From Legionella_A sp963772805 (GTDB lineage Bacteria; Pseudomonadota; Gammaproteobacteria; Legionellales; Legionellaceae), in the NCBI GenBank assembly GCA_963772805.1, contig CAVYYU010000005.1, positions 186,001 to 250,000 on the forward strand: a DNA stretch of 64,000 nucleotides, read 5' to 3'. Positions 1 to 7,470 of this stretch are shown here, in pieces. The stretch's first letter is position 1; each line of letters opens with the position of its first letter. A program made the position numbers and the translations under genes. Under the pieces are notes generated by a model that had not been told where the DNA came from, made no database searches, and saw only the letters and a program-made list of their open reading frames with translations.

Positions 1-607
1 TAACGATTTGGCTTGTGAAAAAGCGGGCATTACTTATGATAAAAAAGGCATCTTAGTCGACAAGCGTTTACGAACCAGCAATAAAAAAGTATATGCTATT
101 GGCGATGTCACCGGCCGTCTGCAATTTACCCACGTTGCAAATTATCATGCAGGCATTGTATTGCGTAACATTTTATTTAAATGGCCTGCCAAACTGGATT
201 TACGAGCAGTGCCGTGGGTTACCTATACTGAACCTGAGTTGGCGCATGTAGGAAAAAGCGAGCGTCAGTGTGAGGAAATGGCAGTGGATTTTAGCAGTTT
301 AAAATTTGCCTATGCTGACAATGATCGCGCCCAGGCCGATGGAGAAACACAGGGATTTATCAAGGTTATTAGTGACAAGAAAGGCCGCATTTTAGGGGTT
401 ACGATTGTCGGTCATTTGGCAGGCGAGTTGATTATGCCTTGGGTTATGGCGATGCGCGAGGGAAAAACGTTGCGTGCTTTTACGGATGTAATCGTGGCAT
501 ACCCTACTTTCAGTGAACTGAGCAAACGTGTAGCGAGTCAATTTTATGCGCCGAAGCTGTTTTCAGCCAAGGTGAAAAAGATCGTAAAGTTTTTGTCATT
601 TTTTTAG
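1..607 (+). CDS. FAD-dependent pyridine nucleotide-disulfide oxidoreductase, C-terminal part
   Basis: The gene enters from outside the window; the frame is open from base 2. About 201 C-terminal residues remain. Near the start is the FAD-binding signature KVYAIGDVTG, followed by the dimerisation domain (PWVTYTEPELAHVG onward) typical of the mercuric reductase/dihydrolipoamide dehydrogenase family. The end reads VAYPTFSELSKRVAS, resembling the family's HAHPTLSE segment but without its His-Ala-His, so classical lipoamide or mercuric chemistry is doubtful. It most resembles the uncharacterised flavin disulfide reductases of this superfamily. The N-terminal redox CxxxxC is outside the window, so the substrate cannot be set. 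The next gene starts 8 bases downstream, suggesting one transcript with the phosphatidyltransferase. Confidence 0.85.
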   Translation, partial: NDLACEKAGITYDKKGILVDKRLRTSNKKVYAIGDVTGRLQFTHVANYHAGIVLRNILFKWPAKLDLRAVPWVTYTEPELAHVGKSERQCEEMAVDFSSLKFAYADNDRAQADGETQGFIKVISDKKGRILGVTIVGHLAGELIMPWVMAMREGKTLRAFTDVIVAYPTFSELSKRVASQFYAPKLFSAKVKKIVKFLSFF

Positions 608-615
608 GATAAATA

Positions 616-1200
616 ATGCTTGAGCAAACAGTGCGTCCACTGTATCAAAATCTACTTGTCGATCCCCTCGTGCGTTTGATTAGTCAGCGCGTATCACCTT
701 TACAAATAACATTGCTATCGGGAGTATTGGGGTTGCTCGTCATACCCGCTCTCATTTATGGATACTCGATGACTGCAATCGGGTTGCTATTAGCATCGGG
801 TTACTGTGACACCCTAGACGGTTCATTGGCGCGTTTTCAGAAAAAAGATACATCATTGGGAACTGTGCTCGATATTATTATCGATCGCCTGGTTGAATTC
901 AGCGTTATATTGGGGCTGTATTTTGTTGCACCGGCAACGCGTTCGTTGGCCATTATTTTCATGCTCGGCGCGATTTTATTGTGCATTACCAGCTTTCTGG
1001 TGGTCGGTATATTTGCAGTTAATGAAACAGAAAAAGGTTTTCACTACAGTCCTGGGTTAATGGAACGTGCGGAAGCATTTATCTTCTTTATCCTGATGAT
1101 TATCATGCCGCATTATTTTAACTTATTGGCCGTCACTTTCACTTTTTTAGTCTGCTTCACTGCCATAATTCGTGTACGCCAGTTTGCACGTACGCATTGA
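616..1200 (+). CDS. CDP-alcohol phosphatidyltransferase family membrane protein
   Basis: This 194-residue protein carries the CDP-alcohol phosphatidyltransferase signature DG-x2-AR-x8-G-x3-D-x3-D, read as DGSLAR then G, D and D around residues 68-91. The family transfers a phospho-alcohol from a CDP-linked donor in phospholipid synthesis. Four to five hydrophobic segments follow (for example near residues 38-60, 95-130 and 153-180), as expected for an inner-membrane enzyme. An AGGATAA motif precedes the ATG. The alcohol substrate (glycerol phosphate, inositol, serine or other) cannot be read from sequence; it is not an obvious pgsA or pssA. It lies between a flavoprotein and msrA, probably in one operon. 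Confidence 0.85.
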   Translation: MLEQTVRPLYQNLLVDPLVRLISQRVSPLQITLLSGVLGLLVIPALIYGYSMTAIGLLLASGYCDTLDGSLARFQKKDTSLGTVLDIIIDRLVEFSVILGLYFVAPATRSLAIIFMLGAILLCITSFLVVGIFAVNETEKGFHYSPGLMERAEAFIFFILMIIMPHYFNLLAVTFTFLVCFTAIIRVRQFARTH

Positions 1201-1234
1201 ACTATAATTTATTTAACTAAAATAGCGAGGTTAT

Positions 1235-1816
1235 ATGAGTCGTCTATGGATTGTCATAATACTGCTGTTTATCACCCTAAATCCGGCATTCAGCAAAACG
1301 GCCGAGGCGATTTTTGCTGGGGGGTGCTTTTGGTGTGTTGAAGCTGATTTTGATAAAGTTCACGGCGTGCTGGACACGCAATCCGGTTATGATGGCGGCA
1401 CTACTGAAAATCCAACCTACCAATCGGTTTCAGCGGGAGATACAAACTATGCTGAGTCAGTGCGCGTTACGTTTGATCCGGAGTTGATCAGTTACCAGGC
1501 TTTGGTGCGTTATTTTATACGGCATATTGATCCTACGGTGCAAGATAGTCAATTCTGTGATCATGGTCACCAATATCGCAGCGCTATTTTTTATTTAAAC
1601 GATGAGCAAAAGAACGCAGCACGAGCGAGCATCGAGGAGATAAGTAAAAAGTTTCCTCATGTATACACGGAGATAGTGCCCTCCACACATTTTTATGCAG
1701 CAGAAGAATACCATCAGAATTACTACATTAATAATCCATTACGCTACAAATATTATCGCTACCGTTGCGGACGTGATAAACGTGTTCAGGAGGTATGGGG
1801 AAATGAGAAATCTTGA
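1235..1816 (+). CDS. msrA: Exported peptide-methionine (S)-S-oxide reductase MsrA
   Basis: MsrA reduces the S-epimer of methionine sulfoxide in oxidised proteins. The catalytic motif GGCFWC is present at residues 29-34, with the conserved downstream blocks (VRVTFDPE, HIDPTVQDSQFCDHGHQYRSAIF). An N-terminal signal peptide ending near PAFSKTAEA indicates periplasmic action, unlike the cytosolic E. coli enzyme. A cysteine near the C-terminus (RYRCGRD) is placed to act as resolving Cys. A GAGG motif lies upstream of the ATG. Its natural partner msrB now lies 2.8 kb downstream: the SD and start of an msrB-like frame are still embedded in the msrA 3' end here, but that frame stops after five codons. 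The ancestral pair was apparently split by mobile DNA. Confidence 0.95.
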   Translation: MSRLWIVIILLFITLNPAFSKTAEAIFAGGCFWCVEADFDKVHGVLDTQSGYDGGTTENPTYQSVSAGDTNYAESVRVTFDPELISYQALVRYFIRHIDPTVQDSQFCDHGHQYRSAIFYLNDEQKNAARASIEEISKKFPHVYTEIVPSTHFYAAEEYHQNYYINNPLRYKYYRYRCGRDKRVQEVWGNEKS

Positions 1817-1851
1817 CTAAGTGATGATGTTTGCAATGATATTTTCCGCAA
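1728..1851 (+). repeat. msrA/msrB junction duplication, copy A
   Basis: These 124 bases align without gaps to 4503-4626, with about 10 mismatches. They cover the last 29 codons of msrA, a strong AGGAGG and the first codons of an msrB-like frame. Here that frame reads MRNLD then stop, so this copy has lost the msrB start. After base 1851 the two copies diverge completely. Confidence 0.9.
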
Positions 1852-2225
1852 CATATTATACAATTCAATCCCTCCTAAGGTTGCAACTGCCGAGTTAAAC
1901 GCTTTAAATCCTTTCATTTTCAATGCTCTAAATAGAGTGCTGAACCTGACTTTTTGCGACATATATGAACCCTCCCGTTTTGCAAGCTAATTTTTTACGA
2001 TGTTAGAGGTTTAAGTTGCTGTCATATATTCGGCGTCTAAGCTAAGCTTGCGCCCTGATGTAAATCCGCACTCTTTTTCCTTATCAGAACCATGGCATCA
2101 AAGTGCCGTGTTGCAAAACAGGTTTTAAAAGAGTTGGTCTCACCTATTAACCATCATCAAAAATTAACCAAAGCAAACTTGTGATATTTTGTTATATGTT
2201 AAATTTAAGCGCTCAATATTGAGTA
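1852..2225. other. Non-coding stretch between msrA and the IS110 remnant
   Basis: I see no credible gene here. The part next to 2225 is probably the 3' end of the IS110-type element, which is read on the minus strand. The part next to msrA may be decayed insertion-sequence DNA. No clear inverted repeat or terminator was found. Confidence 0.4.
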
Positions 2226-3017
2226 TCAAGCCACCACCATTTCCTGATTAGCATTAAATTCTTTCCCTGTTTTTAATAATACCCAAATGATCCGAACATT
2301 TTTATTCGCTAATGCTACAGCCGCTTTATTAAAACTAAGCGATGATTTTTTATCGATTAGCCATTCGCCATATTTGCTATCTGTATTTTTACAACGACTT
2401 AATGCAGAGCGCGCCCCATGAATTAGTAATGTTCGTAGATACCTGTCACCGCGTTTACTAATGCCGAGTAAGACTTGCTTGTTACCGCTTGATGACTGTC
2501 GTGGAACTAAGCCAAGCCAGGCAGACATATGACGACCATTTTTAAATTCATTAGCATCTGGCACCGCAGCAACGATAGCAGTCGCCGTTAATTCACCAAT
2601 TCCTGGTATACTTAAAATACGTTGGCATTGGTCATTTTCCTTACAAATAAGTTTGATTTTCATATCTAGCTTTTTGAGTCTTTCTTCGGTCTCAATTAAT
2701 TCATCATATAACTCTTGCATCAATTCACGTGATGATACTGTTAACTCATTTTCTTGATCATCACTAATTGCTCGTAGGTGACTTTTAACTTTCAATGCAC
2801 CCAGAGGAATTGCAATACCATATTCTAAATTTAATCCCTTAATTTCATTGATTAAAGCAGTCCTATTTTTGACTATTCGACTCCGTACTCGATGTAAAGA
2901 CTGGATATCTTGTTGTTCAACCTGCTTAACGGGAACAAAGTGCATTGAAGGCCTGCTCGCCGCCTCAACAATCGCCTCTGCATCATTAGCATCATTTTTA
3001 TTAGGGGCTGTTGACAT
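2226..3017 (-). pseudogene. IS110-family transposase, N-terminally truncated
   Basis: The protein frame begins in the terminal repeat of IS copy 1 (MSTAP) and runs straight into IS110-type sequence NKNDANDAEAIVEAA. It then has the C-terminal transposase_20 region, with IPGIGELTATAIVA and the AWLGLVPRQSSSGNK block characteristic of IS110/IS1111. Roughly the first 90-100 residues of a normal IS110 transposase, which hold most of the DEDD catalytic domain, are missing. They are not found beyond the other end of IS copy 1, so an adjacent deletion is likely. The inserted IS supplies a GGGGAG motif and an in-frame ATG, so the fragment could still be translated, but it should not be an active transposase. 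Confidence 0.85.
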
Positions 3018-3076
3018 TTGATCTCCCCGTCGCCGACGTACCGCGGTTTATCCGCGGTATTCAGGAGACCCTCATG

Positions 3077-3370
3077 TCAAGTGCATATTTCTTCGTATAA
3101 ATCGCGCCATGTTGGATTAAGCTCTTCGATTAAATTGAGTTTCCACTTCCTGCACCAATTTTTGAAGCGTGTTTCACGTCTGGCAGCTTCTAAATAAGTA
3201 CTATGAATCTCATAATAGACCAGCATATGTACATTATATTGTGCTGTAAAGCTGCTGGGGATCACATTATTTTTATGTTCCCAGACTCGTCTGATAAGAT
3301 CTGATGTTGCGCCAACATAAAGTGTGCCATTGCGTTTGCTGGCTAAAATATATGCGTACGATGATCTCAT
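3077..3370 (-). CDS. GIY-YIG nuclease-domain protein (IS passenger, copy 1)
   Basis: This 97-residue protein is a stand-alone GIY-YIG domain of the YhbQ/UPF0213 type. The Y-Y-I motif appears as YAYILASKRNGTLYVGATSD near residues 5-25, followed by LIRRVWEHK with the catalytic Arg and a downstream Glu-containing helix (YLEAARRETRFKNW). The family cuts DNA through a single metal-dependent site. It is the second gene of the IS unit, 86 bp downstream of the transposase stop and between the two terminal repeats, so it moves with the element. Whether it aids transposition, cuts the subterminal hairpins or is a neutral passenger is unknown. An identical-length copy is at 31391-31684; the copy at 13881-14179 is frameshifted. 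Confidence 0.9.
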   Translation of the reverse strand: MRSSYAYILASKRNGTLYVGATSDLIRRVWEHKNNVIPSSFTAQYNVHMLVYYEIHSTYLEAARRETRFKNWCRKWKLNLIEELNPTWRDLYEEICT

Positions 3371-3456
3371 ACCATTTCCTTAGGATGAGTAGACGCCTGC
3401 TCTTTAGATTTAGGGCGGGTGCATGTTGGACTAGATTGAAATTATATCAATAAATC

Positions 3457-4206
3457 TTACATAGGCAGCCATAGATATGAGCACGCCATGGCGAGCATTG
3501 AAGCGCAATTTCGTTTCAGTTTGTCATATCTTGTTGCAATTGCTCGGACGTGTTTGAGGCGTGCAAAAACATTTTCGACCAGATGCCTATATTTGTACAA
3601 ACACCAATCCATGTCACCATTCCTTGTTTTTGAATTCTTTTTCTTCGGAATAAGGTGTGTCGATCTTTTTTCTCGAATGAGTACTCGAATATCTTCACTG
3701 TCATAGCCTTTGTCCGCAATGATATAATCAGACAAAGGAAGACGTGCAATTAATTCTGGGGCGGCCTTGCTGTCATGCACTTCACCACCCGTAAGATCAA
3801 ATTCTATTGGAAGGCCAAATGCATCAACAGCCATATGAATTTTCGTTGTATTTCCGCCAACGGATTTTCCAATCGCTTGATTTTCTTTACCAATAGCTCC
3901 TGCACTGTGTTGATGAGCCCTAACTATACTTCCATCAATAAACTCCCATTCAAGATCAGGATCATCCACTAAACATTTAAATATTTTGACCAACTTGTCT
4001 TTGCATGACCAGCGGTTAAATTTTTGGTATATTGTATTCCAGTTTCCAAACTCTGCTGGCAGGTCTCGCCAAGGACAGCCTACGCGCATACGATACAGCA
4101 TGGCTTCAACCATAAGACGAAGCTCGGGCTTGTCATAAATCCCTTGTTGTAGCATGATTATCCCTAGCTTCGACCATACCTCGTCACTGAGCATTAGTCT
4201 GGCCAT
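3457..4206 (-). CDS. IS5-family DDE transposase (copy 1, intact)
   Basis: The transposase is 249 residues, the usual length for the IS427-like branch of IS5. It has the N-terminal DUF4096-type region (LSDEVWSKL, then GCPWRDLPAEFGNWNTIYQKF) and the DDE catalytic residues: Asp in FIDGSIVRAHQH, Asp in IIADKGYDSE, and Glu in RHLVENVFARLKH with the typical Y-R-E spacing. It would cut and join the element's ends at TA targets, consistent with the TA duplications around all three copies. A few substitutions separate it from the broken copies 2 and 3. It is the only apparently functional copy here, so it could act on all three elements in trans. Confidence 0.95.
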   Translation of the reverse strand: MARLMLSDEVWSKLGIIMLQQGIYDKPELRLMVEAMLYRMRVGCPWRDLPAEFGNWNTIYQKFNRWSCKDKLVKIFKCLVDDPDLEWEFIDGSIVRAHQHSAGAIGKENQAIGKSVGGNTTKIHMAVDAFGLPIEFDLTGGEVHDSKAAPELIARLPLSDYIIADKGYDSEDIRVLIREKRSTHLIPKKKNSKTRNGDMDWCLYKYRHLVENVFARLKHVRAIATRYDKLKRNCASMLAMACSYLWLPM

Positions 4207-4502
4207 TTCAAACTCGTTTTATTTTGGTCTGGGAGCCGTGATTTTACGAGTTTGATCCTATTTATCAATGGGTTGAAATGTGATTGCTCATGATGGTGTG
4301 TTATCAAAAACGAATTGTAAGGTAAATTAAAAGCGCTGTGTTTTATACGGGCATTTTCTGGATACCGCGGATAAACCGCGGTACGTCGGCGACGGGGAGA
4401 TCAAATGTCAACAGCCCCTACTTTTCTAAGTCGATGTCAGCAGTAATTAACATCGAACCCCTTGTATTCTCTTGATCGTAAGCGTTTAATTAAGCGCATC
4501 TT

Positions 4503-4626
4503 TTAATAATCCATTACGCTACAAATATTATCGATACCGTTGTGGGCGTGATAAATGTGTTCAGGAGGTATGGGGAAATGAGAAATCTTAGTTATGTGAT
4601 TATGCTTGCAATGATATTTTCCGCAA
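4503..4626 (+). repeat. msrA/msrB junction duplication, copy B (msrA tail remnant)
   Basis: This is the second copy of the 124-bp segment at 1728-1851. Bases 4504-4591 still encode the last 28 residues of an MsrA (NNPLRYKYYRYRCGRDK onward) up to a TAG stop, with no upstream msrA. It preserves the ancestral arrangement in which msrB starts inside the end of msrA, with AGGAGG at 4563-4568 serving the msrB ATG at 4578. Confidence 0.9.
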
Positions 4627-5075
4627 ATAACGCATTGGCTGCGACCTTTGATAAAGCAAAAAGGTTGGAAACTTTAACACCTTTGCAATATCAGGTCACT
4701 CAGGAAAATGCGACGGAAAAGTCTTTCGAGAATGCGTATTGGAATAACAAAGAAGAAGGCATTTATGTCGATGTCGTGTCAGGTGAGCCGCTGTTTAGCT
4801 CAAAGGATAAATTTGATTCAGGAACCGGCTGGCCAAGTTTTACCAAGCCCATCAATGATCAAGCTGTTGTTTTAAAAGAAAACCGGAAATTTTTCTTTAT
4901 TGTCCGCACCGAGGTTCGTTCGAAAATGGCGGATTCCCATTTGGGAGATGTCTTTAAGGATGGCCCACCACCCACAGGTATTCGTTATTGCATGAATTCC
5001 GCTGCATTGCGGTTTATACCGAAGCAGGATATGGCGAAAGAGGGGTATGGTCAGTTTTTGTATTTGTTTAATTAA
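4578..5075 (+). CDS. msrB: Exported peptide-methionine (R)-S-oxide reductase MsrB
   Basis: MsrB reduces the R-epimer of methionine sulfoxide. The 165-residue product has the family core: YQVTQENATEKSFEN, SGEPLFSSKDKFDSGTGWPS, then the catalytic-cysteine block GIRYCMNSAALRF near the C-terminus. The CxxC zinc pairs found in many MsrB proteins are absent, as in the zinc-free subclass. I chose ATG 4578 because it follows AGGAGG by 9 bases and opens a signal peptide (MRNLSYVIMLAMIFSANNALA); an upstream GTG frame would bury that signal. It is a periplasmic partner of msrA at 1235. Because mobile DNA has separated the two, msrB has probably lost the msrA promoter and needs another. Confidence 0.95.
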   Translation: MRNLSYVIMLAMIFSANNALAATFDKAKRLETLTPLQYQVTQENATEKSFENAYWNNKEEGIYVDVVSGEPLFSSKDKFDSGTGWPSFTKPINDQAVVLKENRKFFFIVRTEVRSKMADSHLGDVFKDGPPPTGIRYCMNSAALRFIPKQDMAKEGYGQFLYLFN

Positions 5076-5076
5076 G

Positions 5077-5103
5077 GTTGGGTCGCATGCATTGCAACCC
5101 AAC
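5077..5103. terminator. Hairpin between convergent msrB and acid phosphatase
   Basis: GTTGGGT at 5077-5083 pairs with ACCCAAC at 5097-5103 around a 13-base loop that could fold further (GCATGC). It starts 1 base after the msrB stop and 16 bases before the end of the convergent phosphatase gene, so it may serve both. No long T-run follows on either strand. Confidence 0.4.
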
Positions 5104-5119
5104 ATGCTCATCTATGCAG

Positions 5120-5794
5120 TTAGGGTAAGTAATAGTAAGGATTAGGTAATTTAAATGTTTTTTCAGCGTGACCACCAGCCAAGTCGCTGTGTTGGTCGCC
5201 GATGGAGGCAATAATCGTATACCCTTTTTTGGTAATAGCCGCTCTTGTTTGTGATTTGAACGGAACAATGGAGGGTGATTGTGTGTTATCAGGTCGTAAA
5301 TACAGACTTGCCCAGCCTTTGTAGCCCGCATTTTTTAAATTCTTCACGGTCGCGGCCCGCTCAGCTTCCCGTCGACCGGTCACGAAAAACACCCTGACAC
5401 CATGCTTTAACGCCACGCGGTAGAGAGACAGTGTTGGTTTAATCGGAGGGGCGTCAGCGGCGAGTGTGTCTTGAAGTAGTTGCTCTTTGTTGGCTGTAAA
5501 TCCGCGGGTGACCATTCTGGGATAGTTAGACAAACTGGTCTCGTCAATGTCGAGAATAATTGCTAATTTCTCGGGATGGGGGTTGTGCTTGTTGGCTAAT
5601 ACGCGCTCAATTAGAAAAGTGCGCGCACGAATAATAGTTTGATGTATTTCTTTGTGATATTCGCCGGAGTCGTGATAGGCCACAACCTTGTTGGTTAATA
5701 ATGCAAGGTTAGCAGGTTCAGCATAGGATGCTGTATTCAGAAAAAAAGTAGAAGCAACGATAAGAAGCGTTTTGGTAATCAGCGTATTTTTCAT
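5120..5794 (-). CDS. Exported HAD-superfamily acid phosphatase (class B / VSP type)
   Basis: This 224-residue protein has a signal peptide (KNTLITKTLLIVASTFFLNTASYA) and the HAD phosphatase motifs: DIDETSLSNY with the nucleophile and acid Asp (motif I), VFFVTGRRE (motif II), and IGDQHSDLAGG (motif IV). Motif order and length match Pfam acid phosphatase B, periplasmic enzymes that release phosphate from nucleotides and other monoesters. The ATG at 5794 is preferred over a TTG two codons earlier. It converges on msrB and is probably a single-gene unit. The substrate is not readable from sequence. Confidence 0.9.
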   Translation of the reverse strand: MKNTLITKTLLIVASTFFLNTASYAEPANLALLTNKVVAYHDSGEYHKEIHQTIIRARTFLIERVLANKHNPHPEKLAIILDIDETSLSNYPRMVTRGFTANKEQLLQDTLAADAPPIKPTLSLYRVALKHGVRVFFVTGRREAERAATVKNLKNAGYKGWASLYLRPDNTQSPSIVPFKSQTRAAITKKGYTIIASIGDQHSDLAGGHAEKTFKLPNPYYYLP

Positions 5795-5860
5795 TATCAA
5801 TCCATTTTTTCGCGTGCCCGTTATTATACCGTAAAGTCATTGATTGTCAATGGCTCAATG

Positions 5861-5892
5861 TGTGTGAATTTAAACCGCGGCCTATTTGAAAT
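5861..5892 (+). repeat. 32-bp direct repeat, left copy, upstream of the LRR gene
   Basis: TGTGTGAATTTAAA followed by a variable triplet and CGGCCTATTTGAAAT recurs at 7675-7706 with two mismatches. The pair brackets the LRR/CaaX gene and the DUF559 element, suggesting a 1.8-kb segment gained as a unit or lost by recombination between the repeats. Confidence 0.8.
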
Positions 5893-5969
5893 CACACGGA
5901 TATGGTTGAATGTTTACTGGGTTTATTTTATCGTGCACAGTCTGTTTTATAAAAATCGAGTGGAATTTT

Positions 5970-6869
5970 ATGGAATTAAGTGATGATGGCACAGTATTGG
6001 TAACAGTTACGAACCAAGATCTTAATACCAACGGAACTTTCACTATTCCAAAGTCCGTGACGAGCATTGGGCGTGGCGCATTTTATAGCTGCACCAGCTT
6101 AACCCAGCTTGGCATTCCAAAGTCCGTGACGAGCATTGGGAATGCGGCATTTGAAGGCTGCACCAGCTTGCTTAATATTATTATTGAAGGCGAAGATGAT
6201 AATATCAAAAAATTATTGCCTGATGAATTACAGAAACTAGTTGTTTCACCAGCAGACTATAAGAAAATTCTTGCTATTCAAAATACAGCGCTAGAGAGAA
6301 TAATTCATACTATAGGCAGCTCAGTCTTTCATCACTTAAGTAATGATTACCAAGATGTACTGAGTATTATCGATAGCTATGTAGGTAATAATGCTTATAT
6401 CAATCAGGCACAACAAAGAATGAAGGATGTCATCATTCCTACTGACGATAATTGGCAAGGCTATGAAAAGCAAATAAATGGCATTGCAAACGCATTTATT
6501 GAACAAGCAAAATCAGATAAAGGTAGGCATCATGATAAATTAAAGGAGAAGCAAATAGACTTACCTGTATCATCTGAAGTCAAAGAGGGTACAGAAAAGA
6601 AACGGGTCACGGAATGCTCTTTTCCTCAGTTTATGGGGAATTTAATATCTGAAAATAATAAGCTGAAACAGTCTGATGGTGGCTCTGAGCATAAAAAAGA
6701 GTCAAATCAGTGCGTGTCTCGTGAGCCTGGGTCTACTGTCTCAACTAACAGCAATTTAATGTTTGCAGGTTCTTCCGGTAGCTCAAGCTCTTCTGGTTCT
6801 TCCCGCGCTTCAAGCCGCTCGGCCTTATCGGCTAAAGAAGAAGCCCCATTTTGTTGCATTATTTCTTAG
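5970..6869 (+). CDS. BspA-type leucine-rich repeat protein ending in a CaaX box
   Basis: I take ATG 5970 as the start (299 residues); an upstream ATG in frame at 5910 has no clear SD. Residues about 5-70 form two LRR_5 (BspA-like) units with SVTSIG..AF..C(T)SL, which usually mediate protein contacts. Residues 70-215 are helical and charged. Residues about 260-285 are a Ser-rich linker. The chain ends ...EEAPFCCIIS: CIIS is a CaaX prenylation motif with a preceding Cys available for palmitoylation, the lipid-anchor arrangement of host Ras-type proteins. Bacteria do not prenylate proteins, so this end makes sense only in a eukaryotic host; Legionella effectors such as AnkB use it. There is no signal peptide. 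I infer a translocated membrane-targeted effector. The 748-bp DUF559 element starts in its stop codon without changing the stop. Confidence 0.75.
   Translation: MELSDDGTVLVTVTNQDLNTNGTFTIPKSVTSIGRGAFYSCTSLTQLGIPKSVTSIGNAAFEGCTSLLNIIIEGEDDNIKKLLPDELQKLVVSPADYKKILAIQNTALERIIHTIGSSVFHHLSNDYQDVLSIIDSYVGNNAYINQAQQRMKDVIIPTDDNWQGYEKQINGIANAFIEQAKSDKGRHHDKLKEKQIDLPVSSEVKEGTEKKRVTECSFPQFMGNLISENNKLKQSDGGSEHKKESNQCVSREPGSTVSTNSNLMFAGSSGSSSSSGSSRASSRSALSAKEEAPFCCIIS
6045..6182 (+). repeat. Tandem 69-bp LRR units
   Basis: Two consecutive 69-bp units (6045-6113 and 6114-6182) each encode one 23-residue LRR. Long blocks such as CCAAAGTCCGTGACGAGCAT are identical between them at DNA level, including synonymous sites, so the second unit is probably a recent duplication. 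Confidence 0.8.
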
Positions 6870-7015
6870 GCAACGTCCCTGAAGTTTTTTTACACATAAT
6901 CGCCTCTTAAATTTTTCACGGATTTTTTGAATTTACGTCGATCAGCCCCCTCTCCCGCGCTAGGAGTTTGAGTAGTATGATGATGCCCTTCACGGGAGAG
7001 GGTTGGGGAGAGGGA

Positions 7016-7111
7016 ATGTCACGGATGGTCATTGACGATGAGATGTGGCCTCGTTTAGAAGAATTGCTACGAGATATGATAAAACAGCCCGAATGTACAT
7101 CACTGGCGTGA
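7016..7111 (+). pseudogene. IS5-type transposase N-terminal fragment
   Basis: Starting at the ATG inside the left terminal repeat, 31 codons read MSRMVIDDEMWPRLEELL, the typical opening of IS5-family transposases, then diverge and stop at 7109-7111. The remainder of the transposase is missing, replaced by the convergent DUF559 gene. Confidence 0.7.
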
Positions 7112-7134
7112 TGTTTGTGAGTATATTATTGGCT

Positions 7135-7470
7135 TTAAAGTAAAGCCGTCATGATGACCTCGAGGACGGATGGCGTTTGCTGAAAGATATCATGATTCCA
7201 AAATCGTAACACTTTAAACCCATGTGCCATTAGCCAATCAGTACGCTTCATATCGTAAATTTGATTGTCCATATGTTGGCCACCATCAAGTTCGATAATC
7301 AACCGTTTTTCAAGGCAGACAAAATCAACAATGTATTCGCCAATAGGTACTTGTCTCTTAAATTTAACCCCAAGTCTATGTGCTCGAAGATAGTACCATA
7401 GATGCCTCTCAGCATCAGTACTGTTCTTCCTTAAATCGCGGGCTCGTTGCTTTAATACAGATTTTTCCAT
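7135..7470 (-). CDS. DUF559 endonuclease-like protein (Vsr/PD-(D/E)XK fold)
   Basis: This 111-residue protein matches the DUF559 family, which is related to very-short-patch-repair and restriction nucleases. Visible marks are LRKNSTDAERHLWYYLR, FKRQVPIGEYIVDF and the catalytic-type block LIIELDGGQH, with Asp, Glu and Asp spaced as in PD-(D/E)XK enzymes, then the C-terminal GFKVLRFWNHDI. I place the start at the ATG ending at 7468, the last codon of the right inverted repeat, which has GGGGAGAGGG just upstream. A longer reading would translate the repeat itself (GGEGWGEG). Its role is unknown; being bounded by inverted repeats suggests it travels with the element. Confidence 0.85.
   Translation of the reverse strand: MEKSVLKQRARDLRKNSTDAERHLWYYLRAHRLGVKFKRQVPIGEYIVDFVCLEKRLIIELDGGQHMDNQIYDMKRTDWLMAHGFKVLRFWNHDIFQQTPSVLEVIMTALL

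Larger units (their letters stand above)
3004..4418 (-). mobile_element. IS5-family element with GIY-YIG passenger, copy 1 (intact)
   Basis: The element is 1415 bp, bounded by terminal inverted repeats of about 61 bp that begin GGGGCTGTTGACATTTGATC (3004-3064 and 4358-4418). TA is duplicated at 3002-3003 and 4419-4420. It encodes, on the minus strand, a full-length IS5-type transposase and, downstream of it, a 97-residue GIY-YIG nuclease. Each end also contains a subterminal palindrome with CCGCGG arms around TTTAT or its complement. Two more copies lie at 13808-15226 and 31318-32754 in the same orientation. Of the three, only this copy has both genes uninterrupted. Confidence 0.93.

Noticed and set aside
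2226..3017. IS110 frame as a functional transposase
   Set aside because: About 90-100 N-terminal residues with most of the DEDD catalytic domain are missing and the start comes from another IS.
3488..3972. Plus-strand frames inside the IS copies
   Set aside because: They are antisense to the transposase gene and recur only because the IS recurs; no SD or known domain.
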